A stretch of 45,119 bases of DNA, from positions 1,966,291 to 2,011,409 of the forward strand of contig NC_090614.1 in NCBI RefSeq assembly GCF_004359215.1. Reading direction: 5' to 3'. The notes beneath the pieces were generated by a model, which was given only the letters and a program-made list of their open reading frames with translations, was not told the DNA's origin and searched no databases. The position numbers were made by a program, and so were the translations under genes. This DNA is from Bremia lactucae. Taxonomy: Eukaryota > Oomycota > Peronosporomycetes > Peronosporales > Peronosporaceae. Every line of letters starts with the position of its first letter. Positions within the stretch are counted from its first letter, which is position 1. Positions 10,101-20,597 of this stretch are shown piece by piece.

Positions 10101-11870
10101 ACAGTGTGTAGCTCTGCTACGAGCTTTAATGAACTCGGATTCAGGTATTAAATTACCGGCATGTTTGCGTGCAAGGTTACATCGATTTTCTATCGTTAAC
10201 AACCTGTTGCGTTATTGCACAGACATCGCGGACCCTCCGCATGTTGTTCCTCATGATGAGGATTTGAAGTACCGAATCCTCTATGAGGCACACGATATTG
10301 TCCTTGGTGGTCATCTCGGTAGAGAAAAGACCTACGGCATATAAACCAGGGCTATTGGTGGCCCAAACTTTATGAATGGATCAGCACATATGTTCGCACA
10401 TGCGAAACGTGCCAACGGGTTGACCCCTCGGCGCATGCTGCTGCGCCACTGGCGAGTCTTCCCGTCCCCATAGGTTGCTGGGAGTCCATTAGTATGGATT
10501 TTGTTTGTGGGCTACCGAAAGATTCAGCCGGTAATTCCGGTATAGTGGTCTTTGTTGACCGTTTGAGCAAAATGGCTCACTATGCGGCCGTGCCGAATTC
10601 AATTGATGGAGAGGGTACAGCTAAGCTGTTTAACGATCGCGTGTTTCGACAACATGGCTTGTCAGTGGCAATTGTCTCTGATCGGGATCCCGTTTCACGG
10701 GTAAATTCTGGAAATCAATTTTTCGAGTGCTTGGCACCAGATTGGATATGTCCACTGCGGACCATCCGCAGACCGATGGTCAAACTGACCGTGTCAATCG
10801 CGTCATTGAAGACGTTTTACGCAGCGTGAGTGCTCAGACACCAAAGCGCTGGAGCTCAATGCTCCCAGTGGTGGAGTTTGCGTTAAATAACGCTATTCAT
10901 GCCTCTACAGGCTATACTCCGTTCTATGTACACGATCTTACCCTCCCACGCGTTCCATAAATGATACTACTGGGTGGTTAGGGCTTAGTGGGGGAGAATT
11001 GGCCGATAGGCTTGCTGATATCAGCCCTGTTACCGTTCGGAAACAAGTAAGTGAGTTTCTAGCGACGCGATTTAGTGTCTTAAGACATGTAAGGGATACG
11101 ATGGCTGAAAGCCAAGACAAACAAAAAGAACAAGCAGATGCCAAAGGCAGAAGCTGTAATAATTCTTATATGGTCGGAGACCGAAATTTGCTAAACGCTA
11201 AAAACCTACCTACCAACTTGGTTTCCGCGGTCTTCAAGACCAAATTGCGCCCGCGCTTTATTGGACCATTTACGGTCGTGGCCAAAAAGGGCCTGGCTTA
11301 TACGCCAAACCTTCCCAGCAAGCTGCGTACACACCCAGTGTCTTACTTTGGCTTGCTAAAGCCAATATCGGGACCCTTCCCACGTGGACTTGAAGGCGCT
11401 TGCGCCGAGACAGGCGGTCGTGCCGCAGACAGTTGCATCCTCACCAGGAACTCCAATTGGCCCTCTAAACGAGGCTGCTGACGCTCCAGCGTCGAAAGAC
11501 GGTCCCCAACCGCCTCAAAAGAGCTCTCGACCTGAGCAATGACATCACGAAGAAGTTGCACCTCGCGCCGTAGAGCATCAAAATGCTTCCGCCGAAATTT
11601 CGACCCCCTCCCGCGCTGCTTGATGCGCGGGGAAGCCTTTATTTTTCATGTGGAGAAACTTTTAAAGCGACGTCGTCGTGAGGTCAATACCAGTATCTGG
11701 TGAAGTGGCTAGGGTACCCCTCATCTGACAACTCTTGGGAGTTCGAGATACCTCTTCGGCAAGATTGCCCGTACGCCGTTGACGTTTTTGAGCGCCAAGC
11801 TCAGGGTCAACTCGCGTCAAACGACGCTTCCCACCGCTCAACGTGGGATGATTAGGTGGATCGAAAGCCT
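7182..11870 (+). pseudogene. Element A pol remnant (protease, RT, RNase H, integrase, chromodomain)
   Basis: The polyprotein is broken by several stops and frameshifts. Visible parts are: aspartic protease with LIDSGASCNYAR (about 7270-7305) and LILGMAWLEHHEPWIDW (about 7735-7785); reverse transcriptase from about 8750, with the catalytic YFDDIFVHS at 9276-9302; an RNase H/tether region (VVYDASDFAIGSALLQ, about 9735; LVDALSRRPDYE, about 10000); integrase with HLGREKT, CETCQR, SMDF (about 10493), VSDRDP and HPQTDGQTDRVNR (about 10755-10795); a GPF module (LRPRFIGPFTVV, about 11245); and a chromodomain (YLVKWLGYPSSDNSWEFE, about 11690-11745). The block at 7469-7615 is nearly pure A/T and looks like low-complexity expansion inside pol. 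Confidence 0.88.
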
Positions 11871-12677
11871 CAGTACGGCTTCGACCCTTGGTTGTAGGTC
11901 AACCGAAGCACTGAAACATCGGCTAGGCCTTTCTTCATTTTGTGGCATAAATGCCGAACGTAACTGGCCTTTGGCCTTAAGCTTAGCAAAGTCGAAGCGA
12001 AGCTTCCGTTCCAAACGAACATCACCTCTATCCGCAGACTCTCTGATAATCCAGAAATTACGAAGACGGTGGGCCCGGTGAACCCAGTTCTCAAATGATA
12101 ATTCGTTTTCACTTCTTGTTTCGTTTGGTGACAAAACGATCGAAATTTCCCGCATGGAGGTCACCGAAGTTCCACGGGCTTGATCACGTAAACGCGCCAG
12201 ATACTGGCTTCGCGTCATTACCTTTGGCGTAAAGTATTGCTCATGAATAGCGTCGCGGGCAGCGATCTCTTGCGGCGTCCTCGCCGGGTCACCAGAGATC
12301 CAGATGGCCAAGCAATGACCCGCTTTCTCTTTGAGACGCTCGTCCACACTAAGCGGAGTGAATCTATATTCACTATGAGCTTTAGCTTTTGCTATTTCGG
12401 CAGCTCGACGACGAGCTCTTTCCTTTATGAGGATCATATGCTCTTGCTCTTCATCGAGCGAATTCGTAATATTGTTGGACTCATGATCCCGTATCCTGCT
12501 CAATGCAGTTAGGACATCAGGGGCGGCACCACGATCTGGGAACGGATTCGGGGCCCGCCGACGTTCATCCGGAGAAGAAGGCGTGAATGAACGCCGCTCT
12601 CTTTTCTCCTCCAAAGTCCACCATCCCCTCATCGTCGAGAAGATGCTCAAAGTCTGTGATTCACGCTTGATTGTCAT
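11838..12677 (-). CDS. Antisense ORF of element A, unknown function
   Basis: A 279-codon frame on the strand opposite gag-pol, lying between the chromodomain and the 3' LTR. The ATG at 12677 opens MTIKRESQTLSIFSTMRGWW; a GTG lies seven codons upstream. The product is basic and charged, with a proline/arginine-rich N-terminus, a helical lysine/arginine/alanine segment (ERARRRAAEIAKAKAHSEY) and a C-terminal half with FENWVHRAHRLRNFWIIRES. No known domain is recognised and there is no signal peptide or clear membrane span. The plus strand here has many stops in all frames, so this is not a shadow of pol. It is uninterrupted in an otherwise broken element. It may be an accessory or regulatory antisense protein of this lineage, or a captured gene; either reading is inference. 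Confidence 0.5.
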   Translation of the reverse strand: MTIKRESQTLSIFSTMRGWWTLEEKRERRSFTPSSPDERRRAPNPFPDRGAAPDVLTALSRIRDHESNNITNSLDEEQEHMILIKERARRRAAEIAKAKAHSEYRFTPLSVDERLKEKAGHCLAIWISGDPARTPQEIAARDAIHEQYFTPKVMTRSQYLARLRDQARGTSVTSMREISIVLSPNETRSENELSFENWVHRAHRLRNFWIIRESADRGDVRLERKLRFDFAKLKAKGQLRSAFMPQNEERPSRCFSASVDLQPRVEAVLRLSIHLIIPR

Positions 12678-12775
12678 TAGACAAAGGAATAAAAACACAA
12701 CCGAACGGTTAGCTGTTTAGGTTCCAACCTCAAGAGGAAATGAAGCGAATGTTGTCACTCGGTGTCAACAGTCTG

Positions 12776-12786
12776 ATGGGGGAGGG
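12776..12786 (+). other. Polypurine tract of element A
   Basis: ATGGGGGAGGG directly abuts the 3' LTR start at 12787. This is the expected position and composition of the plus-strand primer of an LTR retrotransposon, and it confirms the plus orientation of the element. Confidence 0.75.
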
Positions 12787-13271
12787 TGTAATGGAGCACA
12801 CATCGGTTGGAGAACCGTTGTTGTGGTACATTTACTTTATGGGTAAAATACCCTTTTATCTAATTTTAAAATAATTAGTTACTTAAATCCCATTTATTAT
12901 GGGTAACAAATGTGGTCGCCGCCAGATATAAACCTGGTGGCCAAAATCTATTTTTAATTAGCTAGGGCAAGGTTTTAGATTTAAATAATTAAATAAAGTA
13001 CAGTTCCCCTTTTGATCTTAAAGCGTCAAGTGCCTTAATAAGGCTTCCGTATTGATCTGTAAGCGATACAAGCCTTCCTAAGTTATATCCTCTTGGGCAC
13101 TAGTTGCCACTTGGCTCTACGAACCCCTGAATCCCTTAAACTAGGATTCCTTAAGCTTTTATAGCTTGTACGACTCCCTGAGTTGTAAAACCCATTAGTA
13201 TGATAGAACTAAGTGACTCTCTGAGTCTGAAAGTCTTCCTCTGACTTTAGGAGCGAGGTAGCTCCGCTTCA
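12787..13271 (+). repeat. 3' LTR of element A
   Basis: 485 bases from TGTAATGGAGCACACATC to GTAGCTCCGCTTCA, homologous along its length to 5552-6027 with scattered substitutions and small indels. It is followed at once by AATGC, the right target-site duplication. Confidence 0.88.
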
Positions 13272-13272
13272 A

Positions 13273-13560
13273 ATGCTGAGTAGAAACACTTATCAAGACA
13301 TTTTCGTAAAAGGAACTCCTGAAATAGACTGTGCGGGGTCAATAAACGCCCGGAAAATGTGGCAAGCGCAACAAGCTCCAAGTCCTAGCTACGTATTTTG
13401 TAATGGGTCAATTCATAAAAACGATTTAGAGCATCAGCTACATAAAAAAATATCCATAGCTGTTTCAGCATTATTCGAGGCCAATGCAAAGCTTTACCTT
13501 AGTTGGATATTACTCCACCTGTGGCTTTACACACACGAAAGGTCGGGCTGCAGTGAGGCG
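13273..13560 (+). other. Right host flank of element A, open frame of unknown identity
   Basis: The duplicated target AATGC contains an ATG that opens a frame here (MLSRNTYQDIFVKGTPEID), which stays open for about 90 codons before meeting retroelement-like sequence near 13560. The pre-insertion site had the same ATG, so the element sits exactly at the start of this frame. I see no domain. It could be the beginning of a host gene disrupted at its start codon, part of an older repeat, or chance. Confidence 0.25.
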
Positions 13561-13639
13561 ATTTACTCTCCACGCACATGTCCCGCCTTGGCTCGCTTGA
13601 CATGGTGTACGAGCAGACCCAGACAAGATAAAATCAGCA

Positions 13640-16110
13640 AAGGGTCGCAAAGGAATTGCCAACCCCACGGCATGTGAAGAGTTTGCGCCAATTCCTAGAA
13701 CTTGCTAATTACTTGCTTAAATATAGCAAGAATTATGCTGAGCAAAGTAACCATTATCTGAACTCCTTAAAAAGGACGCAGAATGGGTTTGGTTAAAAGA
13801 ACAATATGGTGCGTTCACAGCAATGAAGAATCTCTTGTAGAGGCACCGGTCTTGGCATTGCAAGACGCGGATAAGCCCTTTAGCGTCGTCTGCGATGCAA
13901 GTAATTTTGAAATCGGCAGCGCGCTCAAGCAGAAGATGACGACGGTGTTGACCGCGTCATCTCTTATCAGTCCCGGCTTTCAAAAGCCGCGGAACGTAAT
14001 TACCCCGTGTATGACAAAGAGCTACTTTCAATGAAGTATGCTCTTGTCAAGTTTCGTGTGCACCTTCTGGGCACCGAACCATTTGTGGTTATACGGATCA
14101 CGCGTCGCTGCGGACCGCAATAAATTCACCGCACCTCTCGCCTAGAATGACAAGATGGCTTACATTCTTCTCTGAATTTAATTTCAGAGTAAAATATAAG
14201 CCCCGGGTAAGTCGAATGTCTTGGCTGACGCTTTATCGCGTAGACCAGACTTCGAGGTAGGACACCAGCATAGTGTGTCTAGGGCTAAAGCACAATTTCA
14301 GCCGTCAACGTTGGCAGCCATGAATGCATACCACGTGACGAACTCATTAGCCTCTGGAATAAGAGAGAGCTACAGTCAGGACGGCCATTGTCGCCTGCTG
14401 TTGGACCACTTTGGTGGACGAAAAGTAATCTTCCGTCGCACCTAAAAGCTAAGCTGAATCGCTTTAGCCACAGCGATGGCCTGTTATTGCATCAGCTTTC
14501 ACTTTGTGATCCATTGAGAATCTATGTGCCTCATGACACAGATCTCAAGCTGATGATCCTTCACAAGCTCCATAATGCGCCATCTAGTGGGCATCTGGGC
14601 CGTGATAAGACATTTTTACGAGTGTCAAAGGATTTTGGTGGCCACATCTATATAGATGGGTGGCCAACTATATTCGCTCTTGCGAACAGTGTCAGCGCAT
14701 TAAGCCTGCACCGTCCAGCAGTGCGCCACTGAAGCCGCTACCGATTCCAACCAGCTGTTGGAAGTCAGTAAGTCTGGACTTTATGTTTGGCATGCCGCCC
14801 GATCATAAGGGTCGGACGGGGTTAGTCATCTTTGTAGACAGACTGAGCAAAATGGTCCATTTAGCACCATGTAAGACATCGATCACAGGCAAGGAGGCAG
14901 CTCTCTTGTTCCTGGATCATGTTTACCGACTACAGGAGACGCCCAAGTCCATAGTTTCGGACCGGAATCCTCGTTTTACGTCTGGTTTTTGGCGACATGT
15001 GTTCGAGATGCTAGGTAGCAAGCTCCACAAGTCGACCGCAGATCATCCCCAGACCGATGGCCAAACAGAACGTGCCAATTAGGTCGTAACGGATGACTTG
15101 CGCACCATAGTAACTCCCAAAGAGTGGAGCAAGCAATTGCTCTTTGAGGAGTTCACTATAAATAACATTGTCCCCGCCAGTACGGGTGAGACATCGTTTT
15201 GTATTAACGGACTGCGCCATCCTCAGACGCCAACTTTTTTGTGCGCAGCCCGAGTCTTAGTGGGGTGCGAAAGAGGGACATTAATTCGTCAATATGACGA
15301 TGACCGATTAGCCATCACACGTAAAGTCCGTGACGCAATGGCAAGCGCATAGGACGAGCAAAAAGAATATGCGGACCGAACTGAGCCCAAAAATAATGAA
15401 CGCTTTAGAGTGGGTGAATAGTACTATTAAGTACTGCTACCCTACCTAAGAATGCAATTTCTGCCCTACCTGGAGGTACTACGAAGTTGTTGCCGCGTTT
15501 CATTGGGCCCTTTACGGTGGTAGAAGAGGTTGGAGACCTTAATTATAGGCTCACCCTTTCCCGGCATATGAAGACGAACCCCGTATGTTACTTGGATCGT
15601 CTGAAACGGTATGTAGACCCAAATGAGGTCACATACTCCCATCCGTCTAAGGAGACCGATGGTGACGCCGACTGTGAGTCGAGCGTTGTTAGGGTGAGGG
15701 AGACGCAGAAGGCGAAAAACTATCAGCCGACGACTCCTCCCACCACGACAAGGACTTGGAGAGCGAGGGGCATCACGCGAGTAACGAGGATTCCTCAGCA
15801 TTATCCTCTCAAAAAGGTCCAAGCGAGTCTTCAGGCGTTCATAACCCTGACGAGCCTTCGCTCGGACATCACAAAGATCCGAGGTCAGTAGCAAGTGTTG
15901 ACCCTTGAGATCCTCAATACGTCGTCTTAACGCCTGTGATTGAAGGGACGAAGGTAAGGTAGCCGCGAGTAGTTGGGCGCGATCGCAACTCCTATCGGGC
16001 GCCGCCTGCACTAATGGATGCGTGTGGGAATCAGCGCTTCCTTGTTGGAAGGTTGCTTGCCCACCGCTCCGTGAGGCAAGGGTATCAGATCCTCGTCCAA
16101 TGGAAAGGTT
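13640..16110 (+). pseudogene. Gypsy pol fragment (element B): RNase H, integrase, chromodomain
   Basis: A 5'-truncated, decayed pol of a second element. It begins just after the RT core (LRQFLELANYLLKYSKNYAE, about 13685). RNase H follows (FSVVCDASNFEIGSALKQ, about 13880; LADALSRRPDFE, about 14220), then integrase with SSGHLGRDKT, CEQCQR, SLDF, VSDRNP and HPQTDGQTERAN (about 14585-15080). The GPF module (LPRFIGPFTVVEEVGDL, about 15490) and a chromodomain start (GYQILVQWKGL, about 16080) end it. Stops interrupt each part. No LTRs are visible, so its limits are uncertain. The last 686 bases recur at 19785. Confidence 0.82.
15416..16101 (+). repeat. 686-base direct repeat, copy 1
   Basis: Matches 19785-20470 with no difference that I can find by eye (offset 4,369); the matching breaks into scattered identity after this. 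It covers the integrase C-terminal GPF module, the linker and the beginning of the chromodomain of a Gypsy pol. The surrounding pol sequence is heavily decayed, so such identity points to a recent duplication, gene conversion or an assembly effect. Confidence 0.9.
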
Positions 16111-16178
16111 TACGTGGTGATTTACCACGTTAAGGCAACACCTCTTCAAAGGTCGAGTATGAGTGAGAGTCGGATGTA

Positions 16179-17596
16179 ATGGCCGGCTCAGGAAGAACAG
16201 AACAGTCGTCTGTTCATCGTCAGGCGGCTGACTATGAGCCTTTGAATGAGGGGGCTCAATCGGATAGACGTGCTAATAGCATTTGCTATAGCATGTTTGG
16301 TTCCGGCGATGAAGATGATTCCTCATCGCCAGCACCGACTACCGTGCCGTCACCCGCAGATATTTATGTGCGTGGTGATAACGATGGCGTAAGCCATCGT
16401 AATAAAATTTCTTGTGGTGCCCCTGCTGCAGTGGGTATTACCCAGGGGGCGTAGTCAATAAAATGCCTCGTCTTGCCCCTGAGATGAAGCCGTGGCTTTT
16501 TCCCGAACGGCTGGTCAGTAGCTTGTCTGGAGGAACAACTCCTCCATATAAGTATCTTTATTTATTGCGACAAAGCTGCATGGCCTTGATCCTAGCGCGA
16601 AAAACGTTCGCGCTGAAGAATTTTTTTGTCTCGATGCTTTAATCATCGATTGTACAGTGGCAACAACAAACGAGATAAAACTCGTTGATGCAAGCCTAGA
16701 GCGCATTATTCGCAATGTCAAAGAGATTGGACGCGAAGCTTGGCGTTAAGTTTGAGAAACGAACTCCAACCGGTGCAATGTATAAATTGCATCGGTTGTC
16801 TCGTGAGGTAGGACTTGTATGCCTCACGTGGGGTGATCCCTGTCCGTGTTCAGCTGACAACACGAAACGAGTGAGGATATGTTTATTCCCTTTCTTCGCC
16901 CAGGGGAAGGGCTCGCATCTTTATCGAGATGCGCGATGCGATTGACGCTTTGCAATCAATTTACAAGCGCCAGGAGTGCGTGTTCTACGATGGACCTTCA
17001 AATCCATCCGATGGGTCTTGTCATACTGACGGACCATGCCCTAAACGCCAGGGAACGAGGCTCTCAGCTGCTGTCATGCGAAAGTGGTTAACCGCGCCAG
17101 CGAAGCAAATAATTCTTCCGCTGCTCCTTCACATCTTGGTGTCGTAGAATACGTTCCACAAGTAAACGTTGACCACCGTGGGAATCCACTAATGGTTGTG
17201 GTGGAGTAGGGAAAATTAGATCTATCGTGTGTGTCGGATCTAGAATCGAAGATCGACAAACTTGATTGCTACCTCCATGTAAAATTAGATCTATCGTGTG
17301 TGTCGGATCTAGAGTCGAAGATCGACAAACTTGATCGCTACCTCCATGTGAAGGAGAACTTTGGTCACGAGCGCGGTAAATGTCACTTGTTGGAGCAAAC
17401 GGTGCAAGCACACTTTTTTAAACGGTTGGAAATTCGTTCGAAGAGTGCGTACTTAATGTTGGATTACGAGCAGAGATATCACGCTTTTCGTGATGACCTG
17501 TCGTTAGCTCATCGCGGTTTCGAGGATCTTTGGACCCGACATGAGATCTCCAGATTCAGCATGAGAATCTGGCTCGTGACCACAAGATTTTTTTAG
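16179..17596 (+). pseudogene. Gag-like remnant with frameshifts
   Basis: Starts with MAGSGRTEQSSVHRQAADYE at 16179, an acidic and proline-rich N-terminus. It is then readable only by changing frame (LDALIIDCTVATTNEIKL near 16635; DAIDALQSIYKRQECVFYDG near 16935) and ends with a coiled segment (SDLESKIDKLD, repeated) near 17230-17560. The layout resembles the gag of another Gypsy lineage, but I see no zinc knuckle, so the call is tentative. It runs toward a pol fragment on the opposite strand, so the two belong to different or inverted insertions. Confidence 0.45.
17212..17349 (+). repeat. In-frame tandem duplication, 2 x 69 bases
   Basis: Units 17212-17280 and 17281-17349 differ at only two positions. 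Sixty-nine bases equal 23 codons, so the coiled-coil frame (SDLESKIDKLD twice) stays open across both units. This looks like a recent tandem duplication inside the gag-like remnant. Confidence 0.85.
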
Positions 17597-19784
17597 GGAT
17601 TCTTGAAAAAGGTGGTCAGATTCGTCCTCAGAAGAAACCGCGTACTGATGGTACGGGCGGAGCCAACCAACGTAAAACGTAGAATGCGCTCGCATCCTAC
17701 GTGGCAATTCTATTGTGTACGCATCGGCCTCTGCGATCCAGTACACGGAATGGCTTAATGAACTTGGGCAGTAGATTACTGCTACCCACATTGGTGACTA
17801 CACGATTAGGTAAGTTTACCGTAGAGAGTAGTACTAGGATATTAATTCTAAATGAAATTACATTTGCTCTTCCATGTTTGTCTGCGTTCCGTTTCTGACG
17901 GTTCACTGCGTTAGCAATGGATAATTGACTCTCGAGCCAGCAGAAATTCCTCTGCTGACTCATTTATTTTGTCTTTTCCAGTGGACTTTGTGCGCACTGC
18001 CATGAGATCTTTCTCATCTTCGATGTCGATTGCTTCGACATCGACATCAATCACTATGCGTGATGAGGATGAGCAAGAAATGGTTTTGGTCGTGCGAGTC
18101 CACCCCCCCTTCAACTAGAGGATTCCTCTTAATGGGTGGGTATGCGTGAATGGCGTTAACCATTCAAGAAGAACGGTGCATGCGTTGTAGACGCATGCAC
18201 CGGATTGTTGATAGCGAATTCGACAATCGGTAAAAACTCGCTTCAATTCGGATACAATTGGACGTAATCTCGAAGTATCTCTTCGAGGACGCGATTTTAC
18301 GTGTTCTGTCTGACCATCTGTCTCTGATCAGAAGTTGACATAGTCAGCCGTGTTCCGAGCGATCGGAACACGGATTGCCAAGAGCTCCGCCGTAAACCGT
18401 GGATCTCATCCGAGAACAGTTCGCGGGGTAGACCGTGGAGTTTTAACACCATGCCGTTATAGACACGGGGACAGCCCAGAGCCGTGATCGACTCTGGGAC
18501 TGCAACAAAATGTACCATCTTGCTGAATCTGTTTACAAAATTAACTTTTCCATTAATTTTGTGATCTTCTTTGGGAAATCCGAAGACGAAGTCCATAGAT
18601 ACGGACTGCCAACATTCTGCCGGAAGTGGTAGAGGTTGGAGAGGTGGACGGGATGAAGAAATAGGCTTCACTCGTTGACATATCTCGGAGGAACGAATGT
18701 ACTTGCGCACGAGCTGGTACTGTCGGGGCCAGTAAAAGTCGCGACTTACTGTGAGATAAGTTTTCTTACGTCCACGATGCCCGCTTGTTGGTGCATAGTG
18801 ACACTCATGCATGGTGCATAAGCGCAAATATTGTGAGTTGGGACGGCGGCACGTGGAGTGTCGCCGGCAGCGGCTGTGTAATGGAATAAGCCGTTGCGTG
18901 TTGTGCATCATCATATGGCGATCGATATAAAGCCGGAAAATCCGTGAAAGATTAATCGGATGGATTCACCAGATGATCCATAAACGCAGAAGGTCCTTAT
19001 TTTCTGCGTAGGCTTTCTTTTTGTCATCAAACAAGGTTGATGACGGATCACTTGAAATGAGTGTTGCAGCAGTGAGATTATTTTCACTGTTGGAATGCGC
19101 AGCCCGCTCGAAATCGGGTCAGCGTGATAACGTATCAACGATGACTTCAAGGCGTCCTGGTTTATATTCTACGGAGAAATTATTGTCAGCAAAGAAGGAT
19201 AGCCACCTCGCCATTCTTTTCGAGAGTTGTGGGCTATTTGCGGCCGTGCATAATGACGCTTGGTCCGTATATACGATGAACGGTCTATGTTCGAGGAGAT
19301 GGACCCTAAACTTAGCCAGTGCATATTTCATGGCATGTCATGCACTGGGTAATTGCGTTCAGCTGATTGCAGCTGACGCGATTGGTAACAGACGACGCGC
19401 TCCGCGCGGTCTGTATCGTATTGCATTAACGCACAGCCGATTGCGAAATCGCTGGCGTCACAGACCACATGTAATGGTCTGTCTTGATCTGCAATCGCCA
19501 AGATGGGCAATTGCATCAAGCTTAGCTTGATACCTTCAAAAGAACGCTGACAATCAGCGTTCCATAACCATTCCTCGTCTTTTTCAAGAGGCGAGAGAGA
19601 TGAACTGTCATCTCGGCATAATTGCGTGAGTTCTTGTTTAAGAACGCAGCTAGCCTAAGGAACTTTCAAAATTCCTTGACATCGACTAGAACTGACCAGT
19701 CAGTAATTGCCTTGATCTTTTCGGGATCAGGGCGCACGCCATGTTTTTTGACGATGACCCACAGAGTGCTATTACGCTTCCAGC
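17480..19784 (-). pseudogene. Gypsy pol fragment on the minus strand (element C)
   Basis: Read from high to low coordinates: the end of reverse transcriptase (KHGVRPDPEKIKAITDW, about 19735-19690), RNase H (LHVVCDASDFAIGCALMQ, about 19470; WLSFFADNNFSVEYKPG, about 19190), integrase (SGHRGRKKT, CQRVKP, SMDFVFGFP, with the catalytic core broken near 18400 and 18310), then the C-terminal GPF module (LLPKFIKPFRVL, about 17760; AYTIELPRRMRAH). Multiple stops and frameshifts. Its 5' side is cut at 19785, exactly where copy 2 of the 686-base repeat begins, which marks a recombination junction. Confidence 0.8.
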
Positions 19785-20470
19785 GAATAGTACTATTAAG
19801 TACTGCTACCCTACCTAAGAATGCAATTTCTGCCCTACCTGGAGGTACTACGAAGTTGTTGCCGCGTTTCATTGGGCCCTTTACGGTGGTAGAAGAGGTT
19901 GGAGACCTTAATTATAGGCTCACCCTTTCCCGGCATATGAAGACGAACCCCGTATGTTACTTGGATCGTCTGAAACGGTATGTAGACCCAAATGAGGTCA
20001 CATACTCCCATCCGTCTAAGGAGACCGATGGTGACGCCGACTGTGAGTCGAGCGTTGTTAGGGTGAGGGAGACGCAGAAGGCGAAAAACTATCAGCCGAC
20101 GACTCCTCCCACCACGACAAGGACTTGGAGAGCGAGGGGCATCACGCGAGTAACGAGGATTCCTCAGCATTATCCTCTCAAAAAGGTCCAAGCGAGTCTT
20201 CAGGCGTTCATAACCCTGACGAGCCTTCGCTCGGACATCACAAAGATCCGAGGTCAGTAGCAAGTGTTGACCCTTGAGATCCTCAATACGTCGTCTTAAC
20301 GCCTGTGATTGAAGGGACGAAGGTAAGGTAGCCGCGAGTAGTTGGGCGCGATCGCAACTCCTATCGGGCGCCGCCTGCACTAATGGATGCGTGTGGGAAT
20401 CAGCGCTTCCTTGTTGGAAGGTTGCTTGCCCACCGCTCCGTGAGGCAAGGGTATCAGATCCTCGTCCAAT
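19785..20470 (+). repeat. 686-base direct repeat, copy 2
   Basis: Same sequence as 15416-16101. Left of it lies the minus-strand pol fragment. Right of it the chromodomain reading continues on the plus strand (SREPIDTLRIDVPDLEAAYE, to about 20585), which copy 1 lacks. Confidence 0.9.
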
Positions 20471-20585
20471 AAAAAGGTTATTCGAAGAGTTCTAACTCAC
20501 GGGAACCGATCGATACCCTACGTATTGACGTGCCTGACTTGGAGGCTGCCTATGAAGAGGAACACCAGCTGAGGCCTCTTCGCTA
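20471..20585 (+). pseudogene. End of a Gypsy chromodomain
   Basis: Continues the chromodomain begun in the direct repeat: after a stop in place of the conserved tryptophan (GYQILVQ, stop, KGY) the frame reads EPIDTLRIDVPDLEAAYEEE and closes with TAG at about 20585. It is the natural 3' end of a pol frame whose 5' part has been replaced. Confidence 0.6.
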
Positions 20586-20597
20586 GTCTCAAATGGA

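Larger units (their letters stand above)
5552..13271 (+). mobile_element. Complete but decayed Ty3/Gypsy chromodomain retrotransposon (element A)
   Basis: A 7,720-base element with LTRs at 5552-6027 and 12787-13271, flanked by the perfect target duplication AATGC (5547-5551 and 13272-13276). Order on the plus strand: LTR, gag, protease, reverse transcriptase, RNase H, integrase, chromodomain, antisense ORF, polypurine tract, LTR. Integrase following RNase H places it in Ty3/Gypsy, and the C-terminal chromodomain suggests a chromovirus-type lineage. The two LTRs differ at roughly one position in ten by eye, and gag and pol have many stops and frameshifts, so the insertion is old and cannot move by itself. 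Confidence 0.92.

Noticed and set aside
11343..11561. Minus-strand coiled-coil-like frame in element A
   Set aside because: Opens only from GTG and lies opposite the linker before the chromodomain; most likely a shadow of pol, unlike the separate ORF at 11838-12677.
15466..16149. 227-codon minus-strand frame with coiled-coil look, also present in the second copy of the repeat
   Set aside because: No ATG at its head, and the sense strand here reads as the pol linker and chromodomain (PPALMDACGNQRFLVGRLLA), so it is a shadow.
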